64,000 bases of DNA from Ruegeria arenilitoris (GTDB lineage: Bacteria; Pseudomonadota; Alphaproteobacteria; Rhodobacterales; Rhodobacteraceae): NCBI RefSeq assembly GCF_042675705.1, contig NZ_JBHTJJ010000001.1, one strand, 5' to 3'. The position numbers were made by a program, and so were the translations under genes. This document shows, one piece after another, positions 27,301-35,179 of the stretch; position 1 is the first letter of the stretch; every line of letters starts with the position of its first letter. The notes under the pieces were generated by a model. It saw only the letters and a program-made list of their open reading frames with translations, had not been told where the DNA came from and made no database searches.

Positions 27301-28314
27301 AGCCGATTTGCGCTTCAGCCCAGAGACTTTCCACGGCATGTTGGCGCCGTCCACGTCATCGCGGATCACCTTGGGTCGAATGCTGCAAGCGCCGCAACGC
27401 AAGTCATCTCCGAACCACGAAACCACGAGCGATGCAGCCTTGCAGCCCGGAAGTTCTTTGTTCAGGGCACGCATCGACGCCACCAGATCGGGCTCGCCCG
27501 AGGGCGAATTGACGTTGGCGGCCCAGCTTTGGCCCGACCCTTTGGAGTAGTTTACCTGCGTGCTGGCCAGCGTGTATTCCCCGGTGCCAGGCATCAGGGC
27601 CACGGCCCGGACAATCCGTTGCAATTCGGACTCGTAGTCTGGTGCGGATTTCTGGTCAGGCCGAACAACCTCGAAAGAGAACTGGGGAACGCGATTGCCA
27701 AATTGCGCCAGCGGCAGGTCTTCAATCACCACATACGCGGTGCCGCGATAGGCCGGAACCGTTCCGGCACCTTCGATCGTTTCGATCAGGGGATCCGGCA
27801 GCTGATCCTGGCTACCCGTATAAACCCGCATGTTCAGGCTGTTGCGCTCAAGCTCTTCCCCATCGGCCCATATCCGCGCGATGTCCGCGATCTCTCCGAC
27901 GCCGACAGCAATCGCCAGTGATATCGAATAGCTGTAGCTATGGGTGGTCGTGGTGACTTCGGCAGGTTTTGGGGTTCCTTTGCCGCCAGCAGACTGCGTA
28001 GACGTCGTGGTTTTGCGGGTCTCAAGGAAATCCGACGCCCAGATCACCTGCCCACCGACCCGCATTCGGCCGAACACGGTGGACAACGGCGCGCCCTCGC
28101 CTGTTTCCGTAAGTCTGAACCGGTCCAGCCGGCCGGACTCGACCACCTCGCTTCCGGCGCCCATGACCGACTGGCTCATCAATCGCTGGTCGATAACCCG
28201 CCCGAGCGTTGCGCCGACTGCCCGCCCCACGATGGCCGTTGACAACCCTGCAACGGTTCCACCGATGGACCCGCCCAGCGCGGCCCCCGCCGCAGATAAA
28301 ACTATCGTCGCCAT
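24349..28314 (-). CDS. GTA gp15, tail host-specificity/tip protein with TIM-barrel domain
   Basis: 1321 residues, the largest GTA protein. The N-terminal part (MATIVLSAAGAALGGSIGG, about 1-200) fits the baseplate-like fold; a GTA TIM-barrel region (about 440-740, MDGARSIYDLDYLRGNIEGG and WFTELGCAAIDKG) follows, then a phage-tail beta-rich domain (about 780-960) and a C-terminal fibre-like part. It forms the tail tip that contacts recipients. It overlaps gp14 by 1 bp. Confidence 0.93.
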   Translation of the reverse strand: MATIVLSAAGAALGGSIGGTVAGLSTAIVGRAVGATLGRVIDQRLMSQSVMGAGSEVVESGRLDRFRLTETGEGAPLSTVFGRMRVGGQVIWASDFLETRKTTTSTQSAGGKGTPKPAEVTTTTHSYSYSISLAIAVGVGEIADIARIWADGEELERNSLNMRVYTGSQDQLPDPLIETIEGAGTVPAYRGTAYVVIEDLPLAQFGNRVPQFSFEVVRPDQKSAPDYESELQRIVRAVALMPGTGEYTLASTQVNYSKGSGQSWAANVNSPSGEPDLVASMRALNKELPGCKAASLVVSWFGDDLRCGACSIRPKVIRDDVDGANMPWKVSGLKRKSAQVVQQVDGRPVYGGTPADASVVQAIQHLKDSGSRVMFYPFILMDQMQGNGLPNPWSDAGDQPHLPWRGRITLDVAPGRPGSVDGTAGADAQVASFFGAAQASDFIIGNGSVTYTGPEEWSMRRFILHYAALCKAAGGVEAFCIGSEMRGLTQIRGASGFAAVAQLKALAAEARQILGPDTKIGYAADWTEYFGYQPADGSGDRYFHLDPLWADENIDFVGIDNYMPVSDWRDGDDHRDAMDGARSIYDLDYLRGNIEGGEGYDWYYPTPEEQDAQIRYPIEDGEHAEPWVWRNKDIRNWWSNLHHERIGGVRQADPTDWVPGSKPIWFTELGCAAIDKGTNQPNKFLDPKSSESDLPKYSNGQRDDFIQVQYLKAVLGYWADPQINPVSDIYDGPMVDVSNAYVWAWDARPYPTFPNLRSQWSDGKNYARGHWLNGRSGARTLASVVAEICQAAGVADFDVSALDGVVRGYVIEDVSDARAALQPLILRYGFDAIERDGALTFRMRAGRRAFDLSLDQVAESPEVDGRVQYQREAEAELAGRVRLRFVQSDADHDVVSEEAVLPDDRTHSVAVNEMPLSMTRAEGRQTVERWLAEARVARNTARFALPPSQMHLGAGDIVRLPSWNGGAGALYRIDRLEQADIQLADAVRIEPGVHSPSDMADDGFVSQPFVAPVPVLPIFLDLPLITGAEEPHAPYLAVTADPWQGNVAVYSSDSDEGYALRDLVTGQAVIGFTESALPSASAGVWDEGAPLRVRLVDGVLQSRSRDSLLTGANLAAIGDGTPGNWEVFQFADAVLQEPGVYALSGRLRGQLGTDAVMPESWPEGSVFVLLDERVLQTSLLRTERRIARHYRIGPATRGYDDDSYVHKVEVFDGNGLRPYAPVHLKVERHGGDDLFTWVRRTRIDGDDWDVLDVPLGEESETYLIRIRSGGTLVREEIATTPSWTYSAAAQSSDGVTGLYEVEVAQVSASYGPGAAARLSVG

Positions 28315-28760
28315 CAGTTGCCCTCCAAAGGAAATTCAAAGCAGGCGACCACCCGGCGGCGCCAGGGGTCGCTCAGAGTGTTCTCGACAACGCCATGTCC
28401 GGAATAGGCATGGATAAAGCGTGGCACGGCGCCCGCTTCACTCACGATACCGAGGTGTTTGGCCACACCGGCATCGCGCATCCGGAACAGCAGCACGCAC
28501 CCGGGAGCAAGAAAGTTGCCCGGACGTTCGACCAGATTGCGCCTCGCAGCCGCCCACATGCGCTCTTCACCCTGCGGTTCAGACCAGTCCATGCTGTAGG
28601 TAGGCACCGCCTCGGGCTCGTGGCCGATGACGGATCGCCAGACGCCGCGCAGCAATCCCAAGCAATCGGTTCCCGCTCCCTTGACCGAGGCCTGATGCAC
28701 ATAGGGCGTTCCCAGCCAGCCTCGCGCTTCGTCCACGATATCCTGAGTCGTCACCATCAC
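28314..28760 (-). CDS. GTA gp14, NlpC/P60 cell-wall peptidase
   Basis: 148 residues. The NlpC/P60 catalytic Cys is in GAGTDCLGLLRG (about 26-37) and the His in VAKHLGIVSEAG; the domain probably digests peptidoglycan as the tail penetrates. It overlaps gp13 by 4 bp and gp15 by 1 bp, typical of the translationally coupled GTA operon. Confidence 0.93.
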   Translation of the reverse strand: MMVTTQDIVDEARGWLGTPYVHQASVKGAGTDCLGLLRGVWRSVIGHEPEAVPTYSMDWSEPQGEERMWAAARRNLVERPGNFLAPGCVLLFRMRDAGVAKHLGIVSEAGAVPRFIHAYSGHGVVENTLSDPWRRRVVACFEFPLEGN

Positions 28761-29644
28761 CGCCTGCTGCCTCCATTGTTCGCGTTGCCCTGTTTCGGCA
28801 CGGCCATCACCCAGTCTTCGCTCGGCAGATCCGGAAAACCTTGGAAATTTATGACGTTGTTGAATTTCAACCGGCAGGTCTCCATCCGCTTGTCGCAGCC
28901 CGCCAGCACCCGCACACGGTCACCCGTGGCCAGACCCGAGCCCAGAGCAGTCCAAAGGTGCAATTCCCGCCCTATCTTGATGCTCCGGTCCGTCTTCACC
29001 GAGGCCCAGAGCCCCTGAGAGCGGCCAGTCAACACATCGACGCGGCCACGTTCGAACCAGCCGTCCTCAAACGCCTCGGCACCCTGCAGTCTGAGGATCG
29101 GCCCATCGTCGATCTCGGCAATCTCGGCCTCGGCCCAGTAGCCGGGCGTCAACCTGTCGAAGCCGCAGGCTTTGTCACCCAAAACGGCCGTACAAGGTTT
29201 TTGGTAGATCCGCCCCAAGGGTCGGTTCAGCAGATCGGTCAGCCCGCGCAACTCGGCATGAAACGCGCCCCCAGCGCGGCGCAGCTCGCCGATTGAGCCA
29301 CGGAACTGCAACATGCGCTGTTCCGGCGCGGCCCAGTTGACCAGCCATGCTCGGACATCGGCACCGTCAAAGCGGCCGTCTTCGATATCCTCGTCGCACA
29401 CGGCCGCATCAGACAGCGCCCCCATGGCCTCGGAATTGTCGATCGACAGGCCCGTCGCTTGTTCGATCGCCGAGGCTGTGAGGCCGGTGCTTGCCTTGAA
29501 CACCAGCCCTTCGAAGGCCAGTTCGCGGTCATGGTCGGTGAACCCGAAGGACACGCCATCGGTTCGAGTGATCACCCAACAGCGGCAGACCGTGGTCATG
29601 CCGGACTGAAGATGGGTCAGCAATGCCTGCTTGTCGCCGCTCAT
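28757..29644 (-). CDS. GTA gp13, DUF2163 baseplate hub protein
   Basis: 295 residues. It is the DUF2163 family: CWVITRTDGVSFGFTDHD near the start and AGCDKRMETCRLKFNNV near the end. Four Cys (in KPCTAVLGDKACGFD and GCDKRMETC) match the conserved set suggested to hold an iron-sulfur cluster in the Rhodobacter capsulatus GTA hub. The start overlaps gp12 by 1 bp. Confidence 0.93.
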   Translation of the reverse strand: MSGDKQALLTHLQSGMTTVCRCWVITRTDGVSFGFTDHDRELAFEGLVFKASTGLTASAIEQATGLSIDNSEAMGALSDAAVCDEDIEDGRFDGADVRAWLVNWAAPEQRMLQFRGSIGELRRAGGAFHAELRGLTDLLNRPLGRIYQKPCTAVLGDKACGFDRLTPGYWAEAEIAEIDDGPILRLQGAEAFEDGWFERGRVDVLTGRSQGLWASVKTDRSIKIGRELHLWTALGSGLATGDRVRVLAGCDKRMETCRLKFNNVINFQGFPDLPSEDWVMAVPKQGNANNGGSRR

Positions 29645-30276
29645 CAGACCCGCACCTCCACCACCGGAACATTGGGCACGTCGCCTGCCTGAAAGCTGGC
29701 CACGCTGACCTGAATCCTGTCGGTGTCGAAGCGCACCGGCACGTCGAACTCGAACACGGCGGTAACATCGACCCCCTCGGCCGGCGGGACGGCGAATTGG
29801 ATCAGACCGCGATTGAGGTCCACCTCGAAATCGACGCCTTCTCGGGCCTCATCCTGATCCAGCCCAACCTTGACCGTGCCGAGCACCGGCTTGACGATGG
29901 GCCTGACATAACTGGCCACGCCCGAGGCATAGGTCTTGACCAGTTGGAACACGGTCGTGACCCCGTCGCCTTGCCCGATCACCTGGTCGCCCTTTTCGAC
30001 CTCGGCAGTGGCGGCGCAGGACTTGTAGTCCGACCAGTCCTTCCAGCGAAAGCCGTACATCTGCCCCTGACGCGCCTCGAAAAAGGCGATCAGCGTCTGG
30101 ATGTCGTCCAGCGACCGCATCCCCAAACCGGCGTCGTATCGCCGCCGCGAATGCGCCCAGGGCGTGTTGCGTTCCTCGAACCCGTTGGCCAGCGTCACGA
30201 TATCCGTGCGCCGCTCGGGTCCGCCGACCGAGCCGAAACTCAGGCTGGCGGGAAATCTGACTTCGTGGAAATTCAT
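29644..30276 (-). CDS. GTA gp12, DUF2460 distal tail protein
   Basis: 210 residues beginning MNFHEVRFPASLSFGSVGGP, the DUF2460 signature, with FFEARQGQMYGFRWKDWSDY (about 73-92) and VTAVFEFDVPVRFDTD near the end. In the known GTA structure it forms the distal tail ring. AGCAGGA precedes the ATG. Confidence 0.94.
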   Translation of the reverse strand: MNFHEVRFPASLSFGSVGGPERRTDIVTLANGFEERNTPWAHSRRRYDAGLGMRSLDDIQTLIAFFEARQGQMYGFRWKDWSDYKSCAATAEVEKGDQVIGQGDGVTTVFQLVKTYASGVASYVRPIVKPVLGTVKVGLDQDEAREGVDFEVDLNRGLIQFAVPPAEGVDVTAVFEFDVPVRFDTDRIQVSVASFQAGDVPNVPVVEVRV

Positions 30277-30291
30277 GTCCTGCTCCCTAAA

Positions 30292-30954
30292 CTACCGGTT
30301 GCGATTGCCGCGCCCCATGGCACGGCTCATCTGGGCGGCGATCTGGCCCTGGCTGCGGCGGAAGCCCTGCACGTCGGGCGTGGTGATATTCATCACCACG
30401 TTCACCGCCCCTCCGCCGCCCGAGTTGCGCACGCCCAACTTGCCGTCGGGTCCGCGCGCCAGCGGCATGATCGCCTCGGGGCCGGCCTCGCCCATCAACC
30501 CGGTCGCACCGCGCATCGGAAAGGTGGTGGGCCCGGTGACCACGCCGCCATTGGCAAAAGGCATGACGCGCCCCTGCGCGAAACTGCCGCCATCGGCAAA
30601 GGGCAGCAGCCCCTGAACCAGGCCGCCGACCGTATTGGCCAGCATGCCGCCGAAATGATCCGTCACCGGCTTGATCGCCGCCGAATAGGCCGTGCGGATC
30701 ATCGAGTTCTTGAGCACGTCCAGCGCATCCGACAGGTTCATTCCGTCCATAACCACGCCGTCGAAGGCCTTGCGAAGCCCGCTCGACATGCCGCGTTCCA
30801 GGGTGGCGACATCCTTGCCGGTCTCCTCAAAAGCGGCGCTGATCCGCTTCATCTGGGCGTCGAAGGCCGCCGCCATCGTGGCGGCATCGCCCAGGGCGTC
30901 GCCCAGCGCCTCGCCGCGCTCCTGCAGGTCGTCAAACCCGTCCCGATCCGTCAT
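30292..30954 (-). CDS. GTA gp11, tape-measure protein
   Basis: 220 residues from ATG 30954 (a GTG lies one codon earlier). Helical N-terminus (about 1-85), then a hydrophobic/Gly-rich segment HFGGMLANTVGGLVQGLLPF and the conserved tail-tape feature MPFANGGVVTGPTTFPMRGATGLMGEAG (here split: MPFANGGVV and GLMGEAGPEAIMPLARG). Short compared with phage tape measures, normal for the GTA short tail. AAGGAG precedes the start. Confidence 0.92.
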   Translation of the reverse strand: MTDRDGFDDLQERGEALGDALGDAATMAAAFDAQMKRISAAFEETGKDVATLERGMSSGLRKAFDGVVMDGMNLSDALDVLKNSMIRTAYSAAIKPVTDHFGGMLANTVGGLVQGLLPFADGGSFAQGRVMPFANGGVVTGPTTFPMRGATGLMGEAGPEAIMPLARGPDGKLGVRNSGGGGAVNVVMNITTPDVQGFRRSQGQIAAQMSRAMGRGNRNR

Positions 30955-31213
30955 CACGCTCTCCTTGTATCTTGTCCGGCCAGGCGGCCAGCAACTTGTC
31001 CAGCCGCGCCCGGTTCATCGCCGGCATCCCGCGGCCCTGCCCCAGCACGTCGCCACTGGAATAGGCGCCGCCCTCGAACCGCTGCACCAGCTCCACCAGG
31101 GACCCGGCCCCCAGCTCCTGCTCCAGCTCGGCCAACGCGCCCAGCGTCAGCTTGAGCACCCGGCGCTGGCCATCGATCACCAGCGCCACCTCGCCTGTCC
31201 ACGGATTGACCAT
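30932..31213 (-). CDS. GTA gp10-like tail-assembly protein, shortened, apparently fused to gp10.1 remnant
   Basis: 93 residues. Residues 1-57 (MVNPWTGEVALVIDG, LTLGALAELEQELG, VQRFEGGAYSSGDVL) match the N-terminal part of GTA gp10 (Phage_TAC_11 type). Residues 58-93 (GMPAMNRARLDKLLAAWPDK) instead resemble the C-terminus of gp10.1 (rcc01693 type). The expected C-terminal half of gp10 and N-terminal half of gp10.1 are absent, and no separate gp10.1 frame exists before gp11. The simplest reading is an in-frame internal deletion joining two neighbouring genes. ATG overlaps the gp9 stop; the end overlaps gp11 by 23 bp. Family comparison is from memory. Confidence 0.7.
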   Translation of the reverse strand: MVNPWTGEVALVIDGQRRVLKLTLGALAELEQELGAGSLVELVQRFEGGAYSSGDVLGQGRGMPAMNRARLDKLLAAWPDKIQGERDDGSGRV

Positions 31214-31627
31214 CACAACGCCGTAAAGGTCAGGGCGCCGGCGCTGGCCAGGCTCATCTCATAGGTTGCCTCGCCATTGTGCGAGCCCGCATACTCGATC
31301 CCGGTCACTTGGAACGGTCCTTCGACGATGCCGAAATCGGGGATGATCACCTGGAAGGCGGGTGTTTCACCATCAAAGAACAACTGCCGCGCGCGTTCAT
31401 CCGTGCCGGCGTCCTTGAACACGCCCGATCCGGAAATCAAGGCCGACTTGACCCCCGCCCCCCGACAGCAGCTCGCGCCAGCCGCCCTGACTCTCCAACG
31501 AGGTGACATCCACGCTTTCCGCGTTGAAACTGATCCGCGTGGCGCGCAGCCCCGCGATTGTTTCGAACAGACCCGTGCCGTTCATGTCCACTTTGACCAG
31601 CAGGTCCTTACCGTTCTGGGCACCCAT
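31213..31627 (-). pseudogene. GTA gp9, major tail protein, frameshifted
   Basis: Reading from ATG 31627 gives MGAQNGKDLLVKVDMNG through about residue 58 (WRELLSGGG); the frame then leaves the family and stops near 31397. The family sequence continues in another frame (VKSALISGSGVFKDAGTDE to ASAGALTFTAL) to the stop at 31213. Removing one G from the G-rich tract at 31452-31463 (C run on the plus strand) restores a continuous 137-residue tail-tube protein. The gene is either broken, a sequencing error in a homopolymer, or read by slippage. The tail-tube protein is essential for GTA particles. Confidence 0.8.
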
Positions 31628-31647
31628 TTGCTCTCTCCATTGATTGC

Positions 31648-32061
31648 TTAGTTGTCTTCCACGCGGGCGCGGAATCTCAGGTCGATCTGCCGGATCGCGC
31701 CACCGGTCCCGGTGCGCCGGGCCGAGGCCCGCTCGAACCACAGCCCCACCAGCCGCCCCCGATCCAACGTCAGCGGGGCGCCGTCCAGCGCGTCGCACAC
31801 GGTCCCGGCCAGCGTCTTGGCCGCGCCGAACCCGGCCGCCTCGGACACCACCGACACCGTGAAGCGATGCAAAGTGCCCTGCCCCGTCTTGTCCGAAGCC
31901 TCGCGCACCTCCTCGGGGCCAAGCGTCACGTAGGTCTGCGGAACCGTCCCCGAAGGCACCGCGTCATAGATCGCGCCGCCGCTCAGCGTGCCCACCTGGG
32001 CATCCGCCACCAATTGCTGGAACACAGCCGCCTGCAGCGCCGCCGAAACGCCATAGCTCAT
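31648..32061 (-). CDS. GTA gp8, DUF3168 tail terminator-like protein
   Basis: 137 residues beginning MSYGVSAALQAAVFQQLVAD, with the DUF3168 features GAIYDAVPSGTVPQTYVTLGPEEVREAS (about 28-55; split here GAIYDAVPSGT and YVTLGPEEV) and RFTVSVVSEAAG. In the GTA structure it forms the tail terminator/stopper ring. It overlaps gp7 by 4 bp. Confidence 0.92.
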   Translation of the reverse strand: MSYGVSAALQAAVFQQLVADAQVGTLSGGAIYDAVPSGTVPQTYVTLGPEEVREASDKTGQGTLHRFTVSVVSEAAGFGAAKTLAGTVCDALDGAPLTLDRGRLVGLWFERASARRTGTGGAIRQIDLRFRARVEDN

Positions 32062-32396
32062 GCCGCCACCTCCTCATCCGCGAAACAGGTCAGATAGCGC
32101 CCGGCCGCGTCGTATTCGGCCACGGCGCGGATCACGAAGCGCCGATTGCCCTCGCGAAACCTCTGATCGGGCGCCGGACGCATCGACGACCCCTCGGGCG
32201 CGCCGCGCATGACGATGCGGTAACTCACGCGCGACACCGGAACATTCGCGATCGCGCGCTCGGTTCCGGCCCGGGCAGTCACCTCGGCCCACAGCGTGCC
32301 CAGCGGCGTCCATGTCTCGGCATAGCCCCCCGCACCGTCGGCCACCCGCACAGGGGCCTCCAGCACCAGCTGCCGGTTCAGACGGGGCGCGCTCAT
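32058..32396 (-). CDS. GTA gp7, head-tail adaptor (head closure)
   Basis: 112 residues: MSAPRLNRQLVLEAP, GAGGYAETWTPLGTLWAEV and the C-terminal RFVIRAVAEYDAAGRYLTCF, the phage head-tail adaptor fold. It overlaps gp6 by 4 bp and gp8 by 4 bp. Confidence 0.92.
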   Translation of the reverse strand: MSAPRLNRQLVLEAPVRVADGAGGYAETWTPLGTLWAEVTARAGTERAIANVPVSRVSYRIVMRGAPEGSSMRPAPDQRFREGNRRFVIRAVAEYDAAGRYLTCFADEEVAA

Positions 32397-32992
32397 TGCA
32401 TCACCCCCGCGCCGAAACGCACCATGCGATAGCGCTGGATCAGGCTGGTCACGCCGAAGGGCATGCAGCCGTCGCTCAGGCTGGTCTCGTCACGATACTC
32501 GTAGTAATGCGCCGCCAGCAGCAGCACCGCCTGCCCCAGATCCGCCGGCAGCCCGCCCCAGTCCGCCGCCATCCCGGCCGTCAGCGCGATGGTCACCTCT
32601 CCACCGGTGGGAATGGCGGGCAGGCAAGCCCCCATCGGGCGCAGGCAGGGGCGCTGGTTGTCGCGCTCCAGGCGGTAAGTCCCGGGCGCCACCATCTGCT
32701 GGGTGCCCCGCGCGTCGGTCAGCGTCACCGCGTCGATGCTCGTCACCGGCGCGACCGGCAGAACCTCGCCCGCGTCGTTCCGCCAGCGACTCAGGGTCCA
32801 GGTGAAACTGCGCGATATCAGCACCTTGCCCGTGCGCGCCTCGATCGCGGCCATCGCCGCCCTCAGGAACCCTTTCAACACGTCGTCCTGCAGGCTGGTC
32901 TCGGCAAATCCCGTGCCCAGCCGCAGATGCGCCTTGAATTGATCCATCGGCAGCGCCGCATCCGCGATGGCGGTTTCTTCGATCAACATCAT
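32393..32992 (-). CDS. GTA gp6, head-tail connector
   Basis: 199 residues from ATG 32992 (MMLIEETAIADAALP), preceded by GGAGTG. Family features: FKAHLRLGTGFAETSLQDDV (about 18-37), IEARTGKVLISRSFTWTL and the C-terminal LLAAHYYEYRDETSLSDG. It binds the portal in the capsid vertex. An untranslated stretch of 177 bp separates it from gp5. Confidence 0.92.
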   Translation of the reverse strand: MMLIEETAIADAALPMDQFKAHLRLGTGFAETSLQDDVLKGFLRAAMAAIEARTGKVLISRSFTWTLSRWRNDAGEVLPVAPVTSIDAVTLTDARGTQQMVAPGTYRLERDNQRPCLRPMGACLPAIPTGGEVTIALTAGMAADWGGLPADLGQAVLLLAAHYYEYRDETSLSDGCMPFGVTSLIQRYRMVRFGAGVMQ

Positions 32993-33169
32993 CCATTCAC
33001 TCCGCAATCTCGGACCCCTCCGGGGGCCGCATCCTTGGAAAATGGCGGGCACGTGCCGCCCCACGTTGCTCGGACGGAGGGGAGCAGCTAGACAACGCGG
33101 GGGATCTCACCCCGGCCCGCGCCCGCCGCCCGAGGGACCGGCCCACCGGCCCCCCGGATCCGTCACCGC
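32993..33169. other. Untranslated spacer between GTA gp5 and gp6 with GC-rich hairpins
   Basis: The rest of the cluster is tightly packed, yet 177 bp separate capsid and connector genes. It contains two imperfect inverted repeats: GGGACCGG/CCGGCCCC (33134-33153) just after the capsid stop, and GGACCCC/GGGGGCC (33012-33028) before gp6. Neither has a T tract. They could reduce read-through or stabilise the capsid mRNA; no coding potential is seen. Confidence 0.45.
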
Positions 33170-34348
33170 TTAGGCGGTGCCGAATTTCACCAGCTTGATC
33201 GCAGCAAAGTCGCTGATGTCGCCGCCTACGCGCTTGGTGGCATAGAACAGGACATGCGGCTTGGCGCTGAACGGATCGCGCAGCACGCGCAGGTCGGGGC
33301 GCTCGGCGATAGTGTAGCCGGCCGAGAAGTCACCGAACGCGATCGAGAAATTGTCGGTGCCCGGATCGGGCATGTCCTCGGCGATCAGCACCGGATAACC
33401 CATCAGGCGCGCGGGCTCACCCGCGGCCAGGCCATCCGACCACAGGAAGCGGCCGTCGGCATCCTTCAGCTTGCGGATCACGCCCGCGGTTTTTGAGTTC
33501 ATCACGAAGGTGCCGTTCACGCGGTACTGCGCGCCCAGCGCATAGACCACGTCAACGATCGCATCCGCGTCGATGCCGCCCGCGACACCGGTGGGCACAT
33601 AGCCCAGGTTGCCCCAGGTCCAGACGTCGTTGTCCACCGCCGGATGGCTCAGGATGCCCTTCGGCTTGTCGATGCCGTCACCGTTGATAAAGGCCGCCGC
33701 TTCGGCGCGGGTAAACTTGTCGGCGATACGGCCGGCCAGCCAGCCCTCGACGTCGAATGCGCTGTCGTCCAGCAACCGCTGCGAGGCCTTGGGCAGCGCG
33801 CTCAGCTCGTGCAGCGGGATCGAGATGCGGTCGATCGACGGGGTGCCGGTCTCGGTGGCCGCCGCTGTTTCATCGGCCCAGCCCGCGCCCACATCGGTGT
33901 GGTCGATCAGCACGTCGAACGAATTCGCCTCGACATTCACGACCGACGCGATCGAGCGGATCGAAGCGGTGGATTTCAGCACCGACTTGATCATCTCGGC
34001 GGTCTGCGGATCGATTAGGTAGCCGCCATCGCTGTTGACGGCCGTCGACAGCGACTTGGTTTCCATCTCCAGTCCGCGCAGGGCATCGTCATCGCCCGAA
34101 CGCACATAGGCGTCAAAGGCCTTCTGGTGCGGCGCTTCCTCCAGGGTCGAGGCCGCAAGATGCGGGCGCGCCGCGATGGTTGATTTACGATCCAGCATGG
34201 TCAGTCGCTCTTCTGTTTGTTGCAGTTTCTGTTGAACTTCAGCCTTCAGGCCCTTGAATTCGCTCACGAAGCCAGCCATCGCCTGCTTCACCTCCCGAAC
34301 CAGGGGCACACCCTCTCCGGTCAAGGCCGCGGTCTCGGTCTTGCTCAT
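33170..34348 (-). CDS. GTA gp5, HK97-type major capsid protein
   Basis: 392 residues from ATG 34348 (MSKTETAALTGEG). N-terminal coiled-coil scaffold-like delta domain (about 1-70, VKQAMAGFVSEFKGLKAEVQ), then the HK97 fold: SGDDDALRGLEMETKSL, DGGYLIDPQTAEMIKSVL, FINGDGIDKPKGILSHP and the C-terminal VLFYATKRVGGDISDFAAI. The delta domain is removed by gp4 in relatives. AGGAAG precedes the start. Confidence 0.95.
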   Translation of the reverse strand: MSKTETAALTGEGVPLVREVKQAMAGFVSEFKGLKAEVQQKLQQTEERLTMLDRKSTIAARPHLAASTLEEAPHQKAFDAYVRSGDDDALRGLEMETKSLSTAVNSDGGYLIDPQTAEMIKSVLKSTASIRSIASVVNVEANSFDVLIDHTDVGAGWADETAAATETGTPSIDRISIPLHELSALPKASQRLLDDSAFDVEGWLAGRIADKFTRAEAAAFINGDGIDKPKGILSHPAVDNDVWTWGNLGYVPTGVAGGIDADAIVDVVYALGAQYRVNGTFVMNSKTAGVIRKLKDADGRFLWSDGLAAGEPARLMGYPVLIAEDMPDPGTDNFSIAFGDFSAGYTIAERPDLRVLRDPFSAKPHVLFYATKRVGGDISDFAAIKLVKFGTA

Positions 34349-34382
34349 CAGCACTTCCTTTCTGGGTGGGGGTTGAGGCGCG

Positions 34383-34928
34383 CTAGGTTCGCGCCAGCTC
34401 CAGCCGGGCGTTCTGGAACACCTCGGCAATACTGCGCCAGGTTTCCTCGGCATCGAGGTCCGACCCCTTTGCCGCCACCCGCGCACTGGGCAGCATCGGG
34501 AAGGTCACCAGCGACACCTCCCACAGCTCCAGTTCCGTCAAGAGCCGCCGGCCCTTGTCATCCTTCACGGCCCGCTTTGTGCGATAGCCGATCGACAGCC
34601 CGTCCAGCGCCCCCGCGCGGATCAGCTCGGCCGCCTCGCGGCCCTTCTGGGTGCTTTCCAGCAGCCGCCCCTTGACCCACAGGCCGCGTTCATCCTCGCG
34701 CACCTTGTCCCACACGCCGATGGGCTGGGCCGGGTCGTGCTGCCACAGCATCTTGACCCGCTGCCCGGCCGCCTTCAGCCCGGCCAGCGACGCGGCATAG
34801 GCGCCTTTCTGCACCACGTCTCGGCCCTGATCGACCTGGCCGAACAGGCTGGCATAGCCCTCGATCACCGCGTCCTCGGTCACCGACAGCCCATCGCCGA
34901 ACCGCGCGAACTTGCGTTCCAATTTCAT
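34383..34928 (-). CDS. GTA gp4, HK97 prohead protease
   Basis: 181 residues from ATG 34928 with GAGGAG six bases upstream. Serine-protease elements are visible: His in VKMLWQHDPAQPIGV (about 60-74) and Ser in GALDGLSIGYRTKRA (about 107-121). It cleaves the capsid N-terminus during head maturation. The end lies 34 bp before gp5. Confidence 0.93.
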   Translation of the reverse strand: MKLERKFARFGDGLSVTEDAVIEGYASLFGQVDQGRDVVQKGAYAASLAGLKAAGQRVKMLWQHDPAQPIGVWDKVREDERGLWVKGRLLESTQKGREAAELIRAGALDGLSIGYRTKRAVKDDKGRRLLTELELWEVSLVTFPMLPSARVAAKGSDLDAEETWRSIAEVFQNARLELART

Positions 34929-34954
34929 GAAATACTCCTCGTAAGCCGCTGAAT

Positions 34955-35179
34955 TCATGGCGCCACCGTCAGGAACGACTGGAACGCCTGCGCCAGGATC
35001 ACCGCCGCCACGCCATAGACCGTCAGCCACAACCGCCGCTCCAGCCGCTCCATCATCTCCTCGATCTGATCCAGCCGCCTGCACAGATGCGCGTGCTGGA
35101 TCTCGGCCACCCTTTCATGCGCGGCCAGGCGCAGACCCGGCGCGCAGTCAAAGGGCGGATATCCCGGCGTGTCAGCCAT
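34955..35179 (-). CDS. GTA g3.5-like small membrane protein
   Basis: 74 residues from ATG 35179 (MADTPGYPPFDCAPG). A charged amphipathic helix (about 22-48) leads into one hydrophobic segment (about 50-68, WLTVYGVAAVILAQAFQ). It occupies the position of orf g3.5 in the Rhodobacter GTA and overlaps gp3 by 8 bp. Function unknown. Confidence 0.8.
   Translation of the reverse strand: MADTPGYPPFDCAPGLRLAAHERVAEIQHAHLCRRLDQIEEMMERLERRLWLTVYGVAAVILAQAFQSFLTVAP

Noticed and set aside
26593..27921. 442-codon open frame on the plus strand
   Set aside because: Antisense to GTA gp15, no motifs.
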